64,000 nucleotides of DNA from Cryptomeria japonica. Lineage: Eukaryota > Streptophyta > Pinopsida > Cupressales > Cupressaceae. This document shows positions 1-10,543 of the stretch, piece by piece; within the stretch, counting starts at the first letter, position 1, and the number at the start of each line of letters is the position of its first letter. The notes beneath the pieces are model-generated. The model was not told the DNA's origin. It made no database searches and saw only the letters and a list, made by a program, of their open reading frames with translations. Made by a program: the position numbers and the translations under genes. Location of the stretch: assembly GCF_030272615.1 (NCBI RefSeq), contig NC_081412.1, positions 698,034,656 through 698,098,655 of the forward strand. The letters are read 5' to 3'.

Positions 1-12
1 TAACATAATATT

Positions 13-28
13 ACTCCCCCTTTTTGAC
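13..28 (-). other. Polypurine tract of element G
   Basis: The minus strand reads GTCAAAAAGGGGGAGT just after the stop of the long unknown frame. Tracts of this form precede the 3' LTR in many plant Ty1-copia elements and prime plus-strand DNA synthesis. The LTR itself is not visible because the window ends here. Confidence 0.6.
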
Positions 29-41
29 AAACATTAAAAAC

Positions 42-3000
42 TTAATTTGCATCCGGAGGCGGTAACTGATCAAAAATAGTCTTATACTTGGTCTGAGCAT
101 CAGTGAGGGCGACTGAGAGTGAGTCCTTGAGACTTTCCATTAATGAGTTATGTGCTTGAATATCAGATAAGAGTGATATCAAGCCATCAAGAGTGCTTCC
201 CTCTTGGGTAGTTGATAAGCTTGTAGCTCGGTTAAGCTGCTCTTGGACTGATGAGAGTTGAGGAAGGAATAATGTTTGAAGGGTCATTATGTCCATCCTA
301 ATTTTATGCTCTTCATTCCTCAGTTCTAACTGTTGAGCCATGAGTTGTTGTAGCTTTTTGTAAAAAGTCTAAACTGAATTAGGCTCAGTGGTCAACTTGG
401 ATGAGAGATCGGTGATCTCTTTCTCAATTGCATCAATTTTATTTTTGATGTCTTTAATAAATAAAGAAAATGTACACAATTTCTAGAATAAATAAAGAAT
501 GTGCTTGAGTTGAGGGGTCAACTCAGCAATGAATTTGACAAGTTTTACCTTGCCAACAACAATTGATTTTTGGACTTCCTCTATCATTTTTTATGTGAGC
601 TCTTTATCCTTGAGCTTGCTTAGGTATTCGGATGCATCAACTCTTGATGTTTCAATCTGATTAAGGAGTTCATCCAACTGAATATGGATGGCTGCATCGG
701 TTGACACTATTGCTAATGGTAGCATTTCTGTGAGCAGTGTCCTAACCTTTTGAAGTACCTTGTTCTTTTTCTGTATTGCCAATTGTTTCTCCTGTTCGGC
801 CTTTGCTTTGCATAGTTCACCGAATTCAATGAGTGCTTGCCCTTTTAATTTGGAGATGTCGACTTGGGCAACACAATCAGTTTAGATAAGTCAAATTTAA
901 AACCATGCTTTCTCACCTTTTTCTCTTTTCCTTTTGTCTGGGGCACTGAGACAAGTGCTTGTGAGGCTTGCTATCCCTTGGTAGGTTGCTCGGTAGATGC
1001 AACACTTTGCACTGTTCCTGTAGTAGTTGTAGTGTCTTTGGATGGCTCCATGCTAGGGTTCTCTACTATAATATTTGTTGTACTTGTTTGTCCCTGAGAC
1101 GATTGATCTTTTGTTGTGTCTACTATAGCTTCAAACTTGTTACATGTATCTTCTGCAGCTTCAGATTTGTTACCTTCAGTAACTTGTTTGGTGTCCTTGG
1201 GGGCTTTGATTGGTACTGTTGGCTTCACCGGTGGATAAGGCTAAACTTGTTCTAAGACTGATTCACTAGACACAAGTTTTGCATAAGTGGTGCCTTCAAT
1301 CATTTCTTTCTCTAGTGCAGCTTCATCCATTACATCTTCATCAATTTGTATTGTGTCAACCAAGTCTAGACCTTGCTCGATGACATCTGGATCTTGCTTG
1401 ATGACATCAACAATTTCAATTTGAGATTGTTCACCGACATCCTTTTGTTTGAAGATCTCCTACCACTTGGCCTTAGTCTCATTCTCCACATCAATATATA
1501 GCCCATTCATCAATTTTAAGGCTCTTTATTTCACAAGAAATTTTGAATTGTATGTGGACAAATGCTCCTTGATTTCAGCTATGGACATGTCAGGAAATAA
1601 GTGGACAAGACTTCTTTCTCTTATTTGTCTCTCTAAATCCATTGCATATTTCCATCTATTATCAATATGTGAGTAGAGTTCACTTGGAAGTGACTTTGCT
1701 AGTTCCAATGGTGCTAATCGAAACTTCAGAAGTGTACATATGACAGCTTCTTCAATCTGTCATTTCTCATCATTGTTCCTAGACTCATACTTAACATATC
1801 TGAATCCTGCAAATCCACCATATTCCTTAAGATTGGCACAAAAGTTTTCAACACTATGAATGTTTGCCTTTTTGCTCTTCACAATCTGGAATTTGTTGGC
1901 ATCATTAGACTTTGTATCACTTGACTCTTTTGCCAAGATGAGTCTCCAGGTAGATTTCTTGTAAGTCTTTTTTACCTTAGGGATGACGATAGTCTTTTGT
2001 TTCTTGCTCAGTGATGCAGGTGATGCTCTAGTGTTGGGTCTCTTTGTTGGTGGAGTTGGTAGGGCCTTTGTGATGTCCTGTTTCTTTCTTTTTAGAACTT
2101 TGCCCTTTGGCAACTCTGTGCTCAATGTTATTGCAGCCTCCTATGCTTTTGATTCTTCCTCGGTAATGGCAAGATTGCCTTTGACAGGTGTAGATGAGGA
2201 TTCTTCTCTGAATTTCTCAGATAAAGCTTTTATCATCTTTGTAGCTTTCCTTGTAGCCTTAGGAACTACAATGCTCATTTTTACTTTCTCCTTTACCTCT
2301 TCATAGGTTCCATACCTTAGTTCAGTTGCATGCCTTGGCAATGATATGTAGGCATCAATTTGTTGTTGTGTGATGTCATAATCAATTTCATAACCCATTG
2401 GTTGCAATGACTGAATCCTCGGTTCAATAGCATTTACATACCAGTAATCAGTGTCGATTTCAAAACAAATATTGTCCTTGTATTTTTCAACTAGTTGTGG
2501 TGGGATCCTGTACCTGTTGTGCATTTTCTCTTGGAATTTGCTAAAGTAATCATCCATGACATCATTAAAGTTATCTCCTAACTTCTTGATGCAATCATTG
2601 ATCTGATGGGTGATAGGTCGGTGTAGCTCCCATACTATTTTACCAACTAAGGGAAAGAACTTTTCAAAATAGAAAAACATACAGACAAGTAGTGAACCAA
2701 ACTTGAGTGTGTTTGTCGAGTTGTTCTTCTTCAACTTCCTTATTGTGTTCAGGTTCTCAAATAAGTTCTTTAGTAGTACTTCACACAAGTCTACTTTCAT
2801 TCCCTTCTTTACTATTTTGTAGGCCAGGTCCACTGCAGCACATGGTACACTATTTTCCCTTGCAGATTGGAAGAAACAATAACCAATGACTCTGATTGCA
2901 AATTTCAGTTCAGCATCAGTGACATTATTCAATTTCAGTCCACAGTAATCAGATTCTACTCTACTTAGACTGATTAGCTCCTTTTGTGATATCATTTTTT

Positions 3001-3439
3001 GTGCGTGAGCATGATCATAGATGGGATATCTAGTGATCAAGTGAATGACTTCCTTCATGATCTTGAATGGTTGCTCTTCTAGCCACATGAAATCATCATG
3101 TACTGTGCTTAATAGAAACTTAACCCATTGAGGTTTGAACACATGAGGATAGACTAGGGCTTCAGTTAATCCCTTGATTCTAATATGTTCAAATTTACTA
3201 TCCAGTTTGCCATCAGTGCACAGTTCATCATATGTGTCACTAATCTCTACATGACTGAGTTCCTCAACATGGCACTTGGTAAAGAATCTGACATCTTCTA
3301 CCAATAAGACTCAATCTGGGATGAGTGAAAATGCAGTTTTATCATCCAATTCTGAGGTGACTTTAGGAGTTAGGGAATACTTTAGAGATGGCTTCTCCAC
3401 ATTTTGGACAACTACAGGGTCTTAGATCTTGGGCACCAT
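42..3439 (-). pseudogene. Decayed ~1130-codon ORF of unknown function in element G
   Basis: A minus-strand frame starts at an ATG in a good context (3439-3437, ACCATGG) and runs in one frame to about 971. It is broken by stops at codon 6, near 3313, 2141, 1760, 1526 and 971. After one frameshift it continues to the stop at 42. The best-preserved block is an open stretch of 387 codons (3304-2141), rich in Leu, Phe and aromatic residues, with no family I recognise. It is followed by a basic Lys/Pro/Thr-rich segment near 2120-2000 that could be a nuclear-localisation region, and by a helical, Gln/Leu-rich C-terminus (341-42) that looks like coiled coil. It follows the zinc-knuckle gag frame in the same direction and ends just before the polypurine tract, so it occupies the place of pol. 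I infer an element-borne accessory protein and assign no function. Confidence 0.55.
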
Positions 3440-3939
3440 GGTAGATCTCGAGTAAAAATTTGACAGGTTATCCTTAGGGTTTACAAGTAGCTTACTCTTC
3501 ACACTCGGTAGACACTAGCAATTTGACTAGATCAGAAACCAGCTAAATAGTGTGAATAGATTGATGTAAATACCTTGAAAATTCGCTCTGAATGAAGTTT
3601 GGTCGCTTTGATTCGCTCTACTCTACTTCTCAAAAACTTGGGTGAATGAAAATGACCACGAAAAAACTTTTAAGTACTCAAAAATACCTTATCAAGCTCC
3701 ATGCAAGTTAGGTCATGATATTATATGCACTTGGTTCACCTTTTACCGATTTACTTCATTTTCTGTTTTCACTGAGTATCCAGCTTTGCTTTGTTAGCCG
3801 ACTTGACAGGTTTCCTGTATAGTATGTAAACTGACTAATTGCATCTTAACTATGCAGATTTTGAATTTTGTTCATAATAAAATAGGAACTGTTATGATTT
3901 AACTTTTAAAGAATGCAGTCCCTTCATACCTTTTCTTGG
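3440..3939 (-). other. Non-coding spacer between gag-like and unknown frames of G
   Basis: There is no usable frame here. On the minus strand it lies directly upstream of the ATG at 3439 and is AT-rich in its distal half. It could hold a second promoter or leader for the unknown frame, but I see no clear TATA box at a convincing distance. Confidence 0.35.
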
Positions 3940-5292
3940 TTAATTTGAAATAGGTGCACCTAACTTGGTAGGTAAGGTTCTTTCTTCATCAGACATAGTT
4001 TCTTTCTTTTTCCAAGTCATCTTGAATTTTTCTTTTATCTCCTGAGTGTCTCTTCTCGGTTGATCTCTACAATCTCTAGCTAAATGTCCAGCTTTGTGAC
4101 AATGAAAACATGCCATACTGGGATTTCTCCATGATCTCCGATTGTTCATTCCAATCCTTATAAAACAGTTGGCACTTATATGTCCATATCTTCCACAAAA
4201 TTCACACCATATCCTTGTATTGTAATCCCATGGTACTGCTGCATATTGTTGGTAAGAATCTATGTGAGTTCGGTAACCTCCAGTGTTTGCTCGGTGTGGA
4301 TACTTCATGTAGTTCTTTTGCTTGAACCAGCATCTCTCAGTACTATGTCCATATCTATTGCAGTTTTTACAAAACCCTTTGAATTTTGCCTTCTGATGGT
4401 TGTTAACAGACTTTGTCCTACATTGATTAGGTATGTGACCATATTTTTTGCAATTATAACAATATCCATTGGACTTAGGGATATTCAGTTGCTTACCTTT
4501 TCTGATCTGGCATATGTTGGCAGTATGACCTTGATTTCCACAATAGTAGCAAATAGGCTTCTTCCTTTTGATGTTATTTCTTTTTCTAGCTTGTTTTGAT
4601 GATTCTCCTCTCTCGGTAGTATTAATTCCTTTCTCGGTAGAGTCTTTTCCTTTGTAACTGAGTCCTCCATCTTTGTAGAGTCTTCTTGTATTCAGTTGCT
4701 CATCCAACATCTTTGATGCTTCATAACTTTTCTCCAATGATTCTTTGGATTTCTTTTCTATTTCAAGTTCACCAGTCAACCTTGATACTTCAAGTTTCAG
4801 TGATTGATTTTCATCATTCTTCATAATTGCTTCATGATGAGCATAACCTAGTTGATCTATCATATTTTGTTGAATACCAGTTAACCTTATGATTTCATCA
4901 TCCTTATCAGATACTAGAGCTTCAAGTTGTTTTTTCTCTCTTTGTAGATCTCTTGCTTTATCCCTAGCTCTCCTTAATGAATCTAGATTTTCAGTCATTT
5001 ATGTACTGAAATGTTCATGTTCTCTTTTCATTGCTTTTAGTTGATCGGCCAATTCTTTGTTCTTTTCTTTCAACATTCCAATCATTTCTTTAGTTTCTTC
5101 AGATATACTATTCTCAGATGATGTCTTGATTTGTTCCACTAGCTCTTGAGAATCCTGCAAGTCATCAGATAATCTTCTCCTTACTTTCAGAGATTTTTGC
5201 ATTTGCCTCTACATGTCTGCAATCACTTGATTTGCATTATCCAGCTCTTCTTGAAGATGCACAATCCTCCAAGATTGTTTGTAGCCTTCCAT
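3940..5292 (-). pseudogene. Gag-like protein with coiled coil and five CCHC zinc knuckles (element G)
   Basis: One minus-strand frame runs from the ATG at 5292 to the stop at 3940 (451 codons) and is broken by two in-frame stops near 5209 and 4999. The N-terminal two thirds is charged and heptad-like (Glu/Lys/Leu-rich) and predicts coiled coil. The C-terminal part holds five canonical C-x2-C-x4-H-x4-C knuckles, for example CYYCGNQGHTANIC and CFHCHKAGHLARDC, spread over about 4550-4065. Such knuckles bind RNA in retroelement Gag proteins. I do not see the usual copia Gag core domain ahead of the coil, and five knuckles is more than the usual one or two. The frame begins about 50 bases after the primer-binding site, as expected for gag. 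Confidence 0.65.
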
Positions 5293-5341
5293 TGCTAAGA
5301 TCTTTCTCTTTAGGCGGTTAAACCCTTTTCCAAGATTCAAT

Positions 5342-5352
5342 CTCTGATACCA
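5342..5352 (-). other. Primer-binding site of element G (initiator Met tRNA)
   Basis: The minus strand reads TGGTATCAGAG, which pairs with the 3' end of plant initiator tRNA-Met over 11 bases. It lies two bases inside the LTR end at 5355, the usual spacing. Confidence 0.85.
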
Positions 5353-5354
5353 AT

Positions 5355-6536
5355 TGTTAGGCCCAATATAGAAAGCTAATATATTGAGAGGGGAGGGGTG
5401 AATCAGTACTCCAAAATTTTTCTTTTGTAATAACCTTACTATTATGCATAAACAGAATAGTGCAGTAACATAAAATGAAACTATAATCAACAGATAACAA
5501 TCATACATGATTCACTCCATAACACATATATTTTGGTCATGCAGAAACTCTTGGTTAGAGAGAAAAACTGTGGTGGGGATGGCACCCACAACTTTACTAC
5601 TGCAATAATAAAGAATGCTCAGTTAGAGCTACATTTAGCTATTTCTGATAGCTTACCCTGTTAGGAGTATTAAGATCAGTTAGATCTACCTTACTAAAGG
5701 ATTTTTACAACACTATATAAGTGTAGCACCTGATTAAAGGATTTACAATTTATAAACTTGGTTAGAGTCTTTTACCCTGTTAAAGGTTTCTCTTACAACT
5801 TCAAAACATTACAAATATCTGCAATTTTACATCTGAAATGTTAAAGCAGATTCTATGTGCTCTGAATAAGATTACCTAGCTTGTAGCATACCTCGATAGC
5901 CCATAATGAAACTCGGTAAACCCTTCTGTTTACTTTGTTCTTTGACTGTTCACTGATAACCTTCTTGGTGAGCTCTTTGTGTCTCTGTAATAGTCTTCCT
6001 TCATGCATACACACTGCTATCTCACTACATCTCTTATCACATCATATCATCTCATATATCTAACCCTAGAATCATGTTGTATATATAGATCTCTTACAGT
6101 GGTGATCCGATTCATTGCTTCGATCTTACAAAAAGATTCTTTGAATGAATAACTAAACAAAATATCTCATAGGTTAGATTGGCCTTGTAATCATACACAA
6201 TCTCATAATGCAAAAATGGTTAGATGTACCTGGATCTTGTAACACATTTTCATGTGCATGTCCAAGTTCAATGTATCTAGTAAAATGTTTCACTCGATGA
6301 ATATCAACTCGATGAGTTAACTTTACCACTCGGTAGCCATGAACCTTTACTCGGTAAACATCTCGGTGAATACTGTGTTCTGTGACTGCTTTCTTTAGTA
6401 ACCGACTAGAAAGTTCATACCGACTTCTCTGTGTGTACCGACTGCATGATTCGGTAATACTAACCGACTAGAATATAGTATGACTTTGGATATGAAACTA
6501 ATGGCAATTTGATAATTAGTAATAGTTAGTTGTGAC
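5355..6536 (-). repeat. 5' LTR of element G (interrupted by element A)
   Basis: The plus strand begins TGTTAGGCCC directly beside the primer site, so this is the inner end of the 5' LTR. It contains the C-rich box near 5390 on the minus strand that often sits near copia LTR ends. The outer end is uncertain. Element A is inserted at GTGAC (6532-6536). The first base beyond A's right-hand target copy (30596) would complete a terminal CA, giving an LTR of about 1.18 kb. No second copy is in the window, so the outer boundary is inferred. Confidence 0.5.
6532..6536. repeat. Target-site duplication GTGAC, left copy (element A)
   Basis: GTGAC abuts the first base of A's left LTR and is repeated at 30591-30595 directly after the last base of A's right LTR. 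This is a 5-bp duplication as made by plant LTR-retrotransposon integrases. Confidence 0.9.
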
Positions 6537-7335
6537 TGTGTATGGTGAAAATGGATAACAATAATAACAATATTGAAAGGCTAAATGAATTCAACCACCA
6601 AACCCTAGCCTAACAATCAACAAAGATCCACCATAACATATGAAGATTACCTAAGACAATGCAAATCAAATGAAATCACAAAGATTATACCATCACATGC
6701 CCAATAGGGTTTTGATCTCCATTCTTCCTATCTCCATTGATCTTGCTTGATATATTTGCTCTCAGATTTTATATGCACAAGAGCTCAACAAAGAACGGAA
6801 TGTGGTTGCAAGTAGGATCGTAGTGTAGCCAAGTCTTCAAGATTAGGTCATTAGGATGATTGATTAGAATGCATAGAATGATTAGGGTTTGATAATGAAG
6901 GAGGCATCTTCTTAAATAGAAGACACAATATGAAATGGAGGAATAAGATTGAGAGGTGTAAAAGGAGGTCGGCTAAGATTAGAGGGTAGGTAAAAGAAAT
7001 ACCAAAATAATGAAAGAGGTAGGTAGTGTATGAATTAAGAGATGAATGACATGTGTCATGTGTAGAAAAAGCTAATAAATTGATTAAATAAATAAATATT
7101 TATTTAATTAATAGAAGAAGTAGGATAATTAAATAAATAAAATATTTATTTAATTTAGGAAAGGGATAATTTAAATAAATAAATGTATTTATTTAAATGA
7201 GAAATAAGGCTAGAAGAGGATAAATGAATTAATTAAATAAATAAAGATTTATTTAATTAATAGAAGAATTAGGCTTAGATAATTAAATAAATAAAATATT
7301 TATTTAATTAGACTGGACAATTTTAGGTGTCTACA
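6537..7335 (-). repeat. Left (3') LTR of element A
   Basis: It starts TGTGTATGG and ends TGTCTACA on the plus strand. The copy at 29792-30590 matches except for six single-base changes, five of them C/T or G/A at internal sites and one at the terminal CTACA/CTATA. The right half is AT-rich with repeated TAAATAAATAAA blocks. A TATA-like TATTTAAG lies on the minus strand near 6911-6918. Confidence 0.95.
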
Positions 7336-7351
7336 TTTTGCCCCTCTTTGA
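7336..7351 (-). other. Polypurine tract of element A
   Basis: The minus strand reads TCAAAGAGGGGCAAAA immediately before the LTR start TGTAGACACC. Element C has nearly the same tract at 45152-45168. This is the plus-strand priming site and fixes the element's orientation as minus. Confidence 0.85.
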
Positions 7352-7882
7352 GACAATGCGGCTTGTCGCGTTGTTTCAAAGAAGATAAGATGAACTGATA
7401 CAGAGTTGCCCCAAGATGGGAATAATATGCCCCCTCGAGAGATTGGATGAAAATGTTTGAAAAGATTGCAGACAATCTCTCAATAAGAAAGAAAGGCTAG
7501 AATGGATAGATCGGATAAAGTGACAGAGTCACGGGATGAAGAAGACTGACTCAGGAAATGAAGGTGAGGGCTAGGGTAGGCTATAAGATAGACCACAGGC
7601 AAAAGACATCCTCATTGTCATCTACACCTTCACAAGATCACAGTGCAGAGCAAGAAAAAGAGCAGCAGTAGTCAGCAGTGATGGCTTTCGTACACAGATT
7701 CGACCGCGTTCGATGATTTCAGAGGCCAGCAGAGGCAGGAGAGCCGATAAGTACCACCAAACCTCCTCATACTTTGACGCATTCAATTTTGTCATTAATG
7801 CATGCTAGTTAGCAATAAATGCACTTAGGAATAGGGCACAAAAAAGTGCAAAAACGTGCAACCATGTCTGCATCGGTGCCAG
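7352..7882. other. Spacer between polypurine tract and repeat array of A
   Basis: Non-coding, moderately GC-rich and purine-rich on the plus strand. I see no gene, only the start of the upstream region of the opposite-strand ORF. Confidence 0.4.
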
Positions 7883-8128
7883 GCGCGTCTGTGTCCAACA
7901 GGCGTGTCTGTGTCGGTGCCAGGCACATCTGTGTCTGGAACCGCGTTTGTGCTTGATGCGGGCGCATCTACGTCCTGAAGGGGCGTTTGTGTGCCAAAGT
8001 TGCATTTGTGAATGATTTAGGCACGTTTATGTCAAACAGGCGTGTCTATGTCATTTAGGCGCGCTTGTGCAGTCTATAGGCGCGTTTGTGAGGTAGAAAT
8101 GCGTTTGTGAGTTAAAAGCGCATATATG
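7883..8128 (+). repeat. 20-bp-period array, core GGCGCGTYTGTGTC (13 units)
   Basis: Copies of a degenerate core start near 7883, 7902, 7922, 7942, 7961, 7982, 8002, 8021, 8040, 8060, 8080, 8100 and 8118, so the period is 20 bp with little drift. The core varies as GCGTGTCTGTGTC, GCGTTTGTG, GCACGTTTATGTC and similar. It lies on the plus strand upstream of the plant-mobile-domain ORF. The reverse complement of the same core (CACAGACGC) forms two arrays in A's gag leader. Confidence 0.85.
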
Positions 8129-8259
8129 TCAAAAAATGCAAGGTTTTGGTCTTCTAGGTCAAATTGGCAGTTCTGTGATGAACATACGTTGTCGATTGGA
8201 TAAGCTGCTGAGAGGATACACTCAAGCAGGTCCTCGAGGAAGACTAGGATAGATCAAGG

Positions 8260-8534
8260 CACTTTGTGATGAATAGGGAGCACCAAGATAGAGTACTTTG
8301 TGATGAACAGGGAGTACCCAAAGTATGAGCAGCACTTTGTGATGAAAAGGGAGTGTAAAATGTGAGTAACACTTTGTGATGAACAGGGAGTGTCACACAC
8401 GTAGTACTTTGTGATGAACAGGGAGCACTACTAGGATAGAAGCAACACTTTGTGATGAACAGTGAGTGTCACTAGAATAGATAACCATATGCATTTAGAT
8501 AGCGAGTAGCATTTTGTGATGAACAGTGAATGCC
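8260..8534 (+). repeat. Seven stem-loop repeats, core ACTTTGTGATGAACAGGGAGT
   Basis: Seven copies of CTTTGTGATGAACAGGGAG-like sequence start near 8260, 8294, 8332, 8370, 8404, 8446 and 8510. The bases flanking the constant loop pair with each other and change together: GTACT/AGTAC (unit 2), GCACT/AGTGT with one G-U (unit 3), ACACT/AGTGT (units 4 and 6), GCATT/AATGC (unit 7). Unit 5 pairs at seven of eight positions over GTAGTACT/AGCACTAC. Unit 1 pairs poorly. The array ends about 50 bases before the first ATG of the plus-strand ORF. Confidence 0.8.
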
Positions 8535-8581
8535 ACCCTGACTGACATGATTGATTTGCTTGACTGCAGGAGTATTTGCCT

Positions 8582-10543
8582 ATGTTGGAGTCACGGGAGA
8601 GATTCCCATCCACACAGAGGTTGCGACCAGAGTTGTCGTTTCAAGATAGAGCTGCCATTGAGGAGATGGGATTGAGACACGTGCTGTATGTGCCTGAGTT
8701 TCGGGCAAACATGGGTTTGCTGACTGCGCTAGCCGAGAGATGGCATTCAGAGACATGCACATTTCATTTGCCGATGGGTGAGATGACAGTCACCCTTGAG
8801 GATGCTTATAGGATTCTGCACATACTGATCGATGGAGAGCTGATTCCATACAATCACAATGGAGACAGAGAGGCTTTGAGATGGGTGTTTCAAGATCCCG
8901 GCCTAGAGATGAGAGCAGGACATGTGGCATGGGACACCATGACCGCGATAGGATTAGCTTTGCCAGCTGTGATCGGAGGAGCTATCAATGGGTTCCTATG
9001 TCCGGACAAGGCGACATGGGGGTTGGCAGTGGGCTGGGGAGGAGCACTGGAGATATTGGTGACTCAGCACACCAGATATGCGTGGGGTCCATGTGTGTTG
9101 GCCCACCTATATTATGAGCTTCACCAGTTCATCTACCATGGATCAGTGGGACTGGGCTGTGGAGTGACACTTCTGCAGGTTTGGGCATATGAGCATCTGC
9201 CTATCACATGGCCAATACATTTCAGAGGCAGGGGTCACGGACGGAGCTTTGTGCATTTATATGACATGATCACTTCGTAGCCTCGGATTGGCAGGATAGA
9301 GCATTGGAGGCGAGTGATAGATGACATTGACGTAGTCATCTGGAGGCCATATCTGGGATGTGAGGAGTGGGAGGATGATGCAATGGAGCTGTCTTATACC
9401 TTCAGGAGCAGATATCTGATTGGGCGGATTCCCTATATATTGGAGAGGCAGCTGGTAGACAAAGTATGCAGGCAGTATGGCAGGATCCAGAGGATGCCAC
9501 GAGGCTCGGGTATGTATGCCCGTACAGTGAGGGATCAAGCGCAATTCAGGCCATTGTTGTCATATGATCAGGCAGTTACACAGCTGGCAGAGATGATGCC
9601 CCTACCCTGGGATATGTGGCCAGAGATTGAGGATGCAGGCATGGATGCAGAGTATACATCATATTGGGCAGAGCATCCGTTCCCGTGACTGACAGATCCA
9701 GGGGAGCTACTGGAGGGAGAGGTAGGAGGAGATGACAATGATGATGGTGGAGGCGATGGGGGTAGAGGCCGACGGAGGTGGAGGGGAGTAGTTGGGGAGA
9801 GGAGGGTGGCACCTCGGAGGGAGGGTGGACAGGAGGGACAGGCCCAGGTGGTGAGGGGTCGCGGTGGAGTGCCCTTGCAGGTACCAGCAGCATAGGGTCC
9901 TAGGGCATAGGGACAGAGACAGGGACAGGTGCAGGGACAGGTGCCAGTACAGGCACAGGGACAGAGATAGGTATAGGGACCTAGACAAGTATCGAGACAG
10001 GTACAGGGACAAGTACAGGAGCAGGCACCCGCAGAGGGAGAGCCACAAGTAGAGGCAGAGGGTGGGGATCCAGAGGAGGATGAGCTGATTGAGCTCAGGG
10101 AGATCTGCCAGGGCCAGGCAGACGAGATCCAGGAGTTGGAGAGGGAGAGGGATCAGCTCAGGACCCGGCTCAGGGATACTGAGTGGGAGAGGGATCAGGT
10201 GATTCAGCGCTACACTGAGGCTAAGACAGCGCTGAGGGCAGGGAGGCAGGCGGCGGAGGACACAGGAGCAGGCTATGCATATGTCCTGCGAGCCGGAGAG
10301 GAGATTGCCTACTGGAGGGACCTGTATTATGGTGTTGTGCCAGCAGATCAGCGAGCGAGGAGCTTCCATAGACCATCACAGACAGTGATGGCTATGGGAG
10401 GGAGCCGGAGGAGACAGGCATCGAGTGGTGGGGTCATGGGTCCTCCTCCACCACCAGATAGGCAGGGTGATCCTGGAGCGGGTCCCTCTAGAGCTCAGAT
10501 TCCGTCGAAGCCAGGCGGCTCTGAGGGAGGGAGTTCATCATAG
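8582..10543 (+). pseudogene. Antisense plant-mobile-domain protein of element A
   Basis: A single plus-strand frame runs from the ATG at 8582 to the stop at 10543 (654 codons). Stops interrupt it at 9278 (TAG), 9686 (TGA), and several more in a low-complexity stretch near 9890-9970. The first 370 codons match the plant mobile domain (aminotransferase-like PMD) pattern: RPELSFQDRAAIEEMG, then ALAERWHSETCTFHLP, then GEMTVTLEDAYRILH. This domain occurs in transposon-borne proteins and in domesticated MAIN-type genes. A Gly/Arg-rich region and a Gln/Val/Gly repeat (about 9700-10060) follow, then a charged coiled coil (10080-10260) and a Pro/Gly/Ser-rich tail. The region is clearly more GC-rich than its surroundings. 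A possible 3' splice site (CTTGACTGCAG) ends at 8569, so the leader may be spliced. It lies opposite to pol between integrase and the 3' LTR, where some Tat elements carry an antisense ORF. Confidence 0.8.

Larger units (their letters stand above)
1..6536 (-). mobile_element. Element G: Ty1-copia-like, pol-less LTR retroelement (left end outside window)
   Basis: Read on the minus strand, the order is LTR (from about 6536 down to 5355), primer-binding site (5342-5352), a gag-like frame with five zinc knuckles (5292-3940), a long decayed frame of unknown function (3439-42), and a polypurine tract at 13-28. The Met-tRNA primer site and the C/T-rich box near the LTR end (minus strand of about 5380-5405) are typical of Ty1-copia elements. 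No protease, integrase, reverse transcriptase or RNase H can be read, so it looks non-autonomous. The 3' LTR would lie left of the window. Element A interrupts it at its 5' edge. The superfamily is inferred from primer site and knuckles only. Confidence 0.6.

Noticed and set aside
8582-9280. Plant-mobile-domain ORF as a captured, functioning host gene
   Set aside because: It lies wholly inside A between integrase and 3' LTR, has several stops, and such ORFs are known cargo of Tat elements.
9257-10369. Minus-strand open stretches opposite the plant-mobile-domain ORF
   Set aside because: They are shadows caused by GC-rich, stop-poor composition; Leu/Pro/Ser-rich with no domain.
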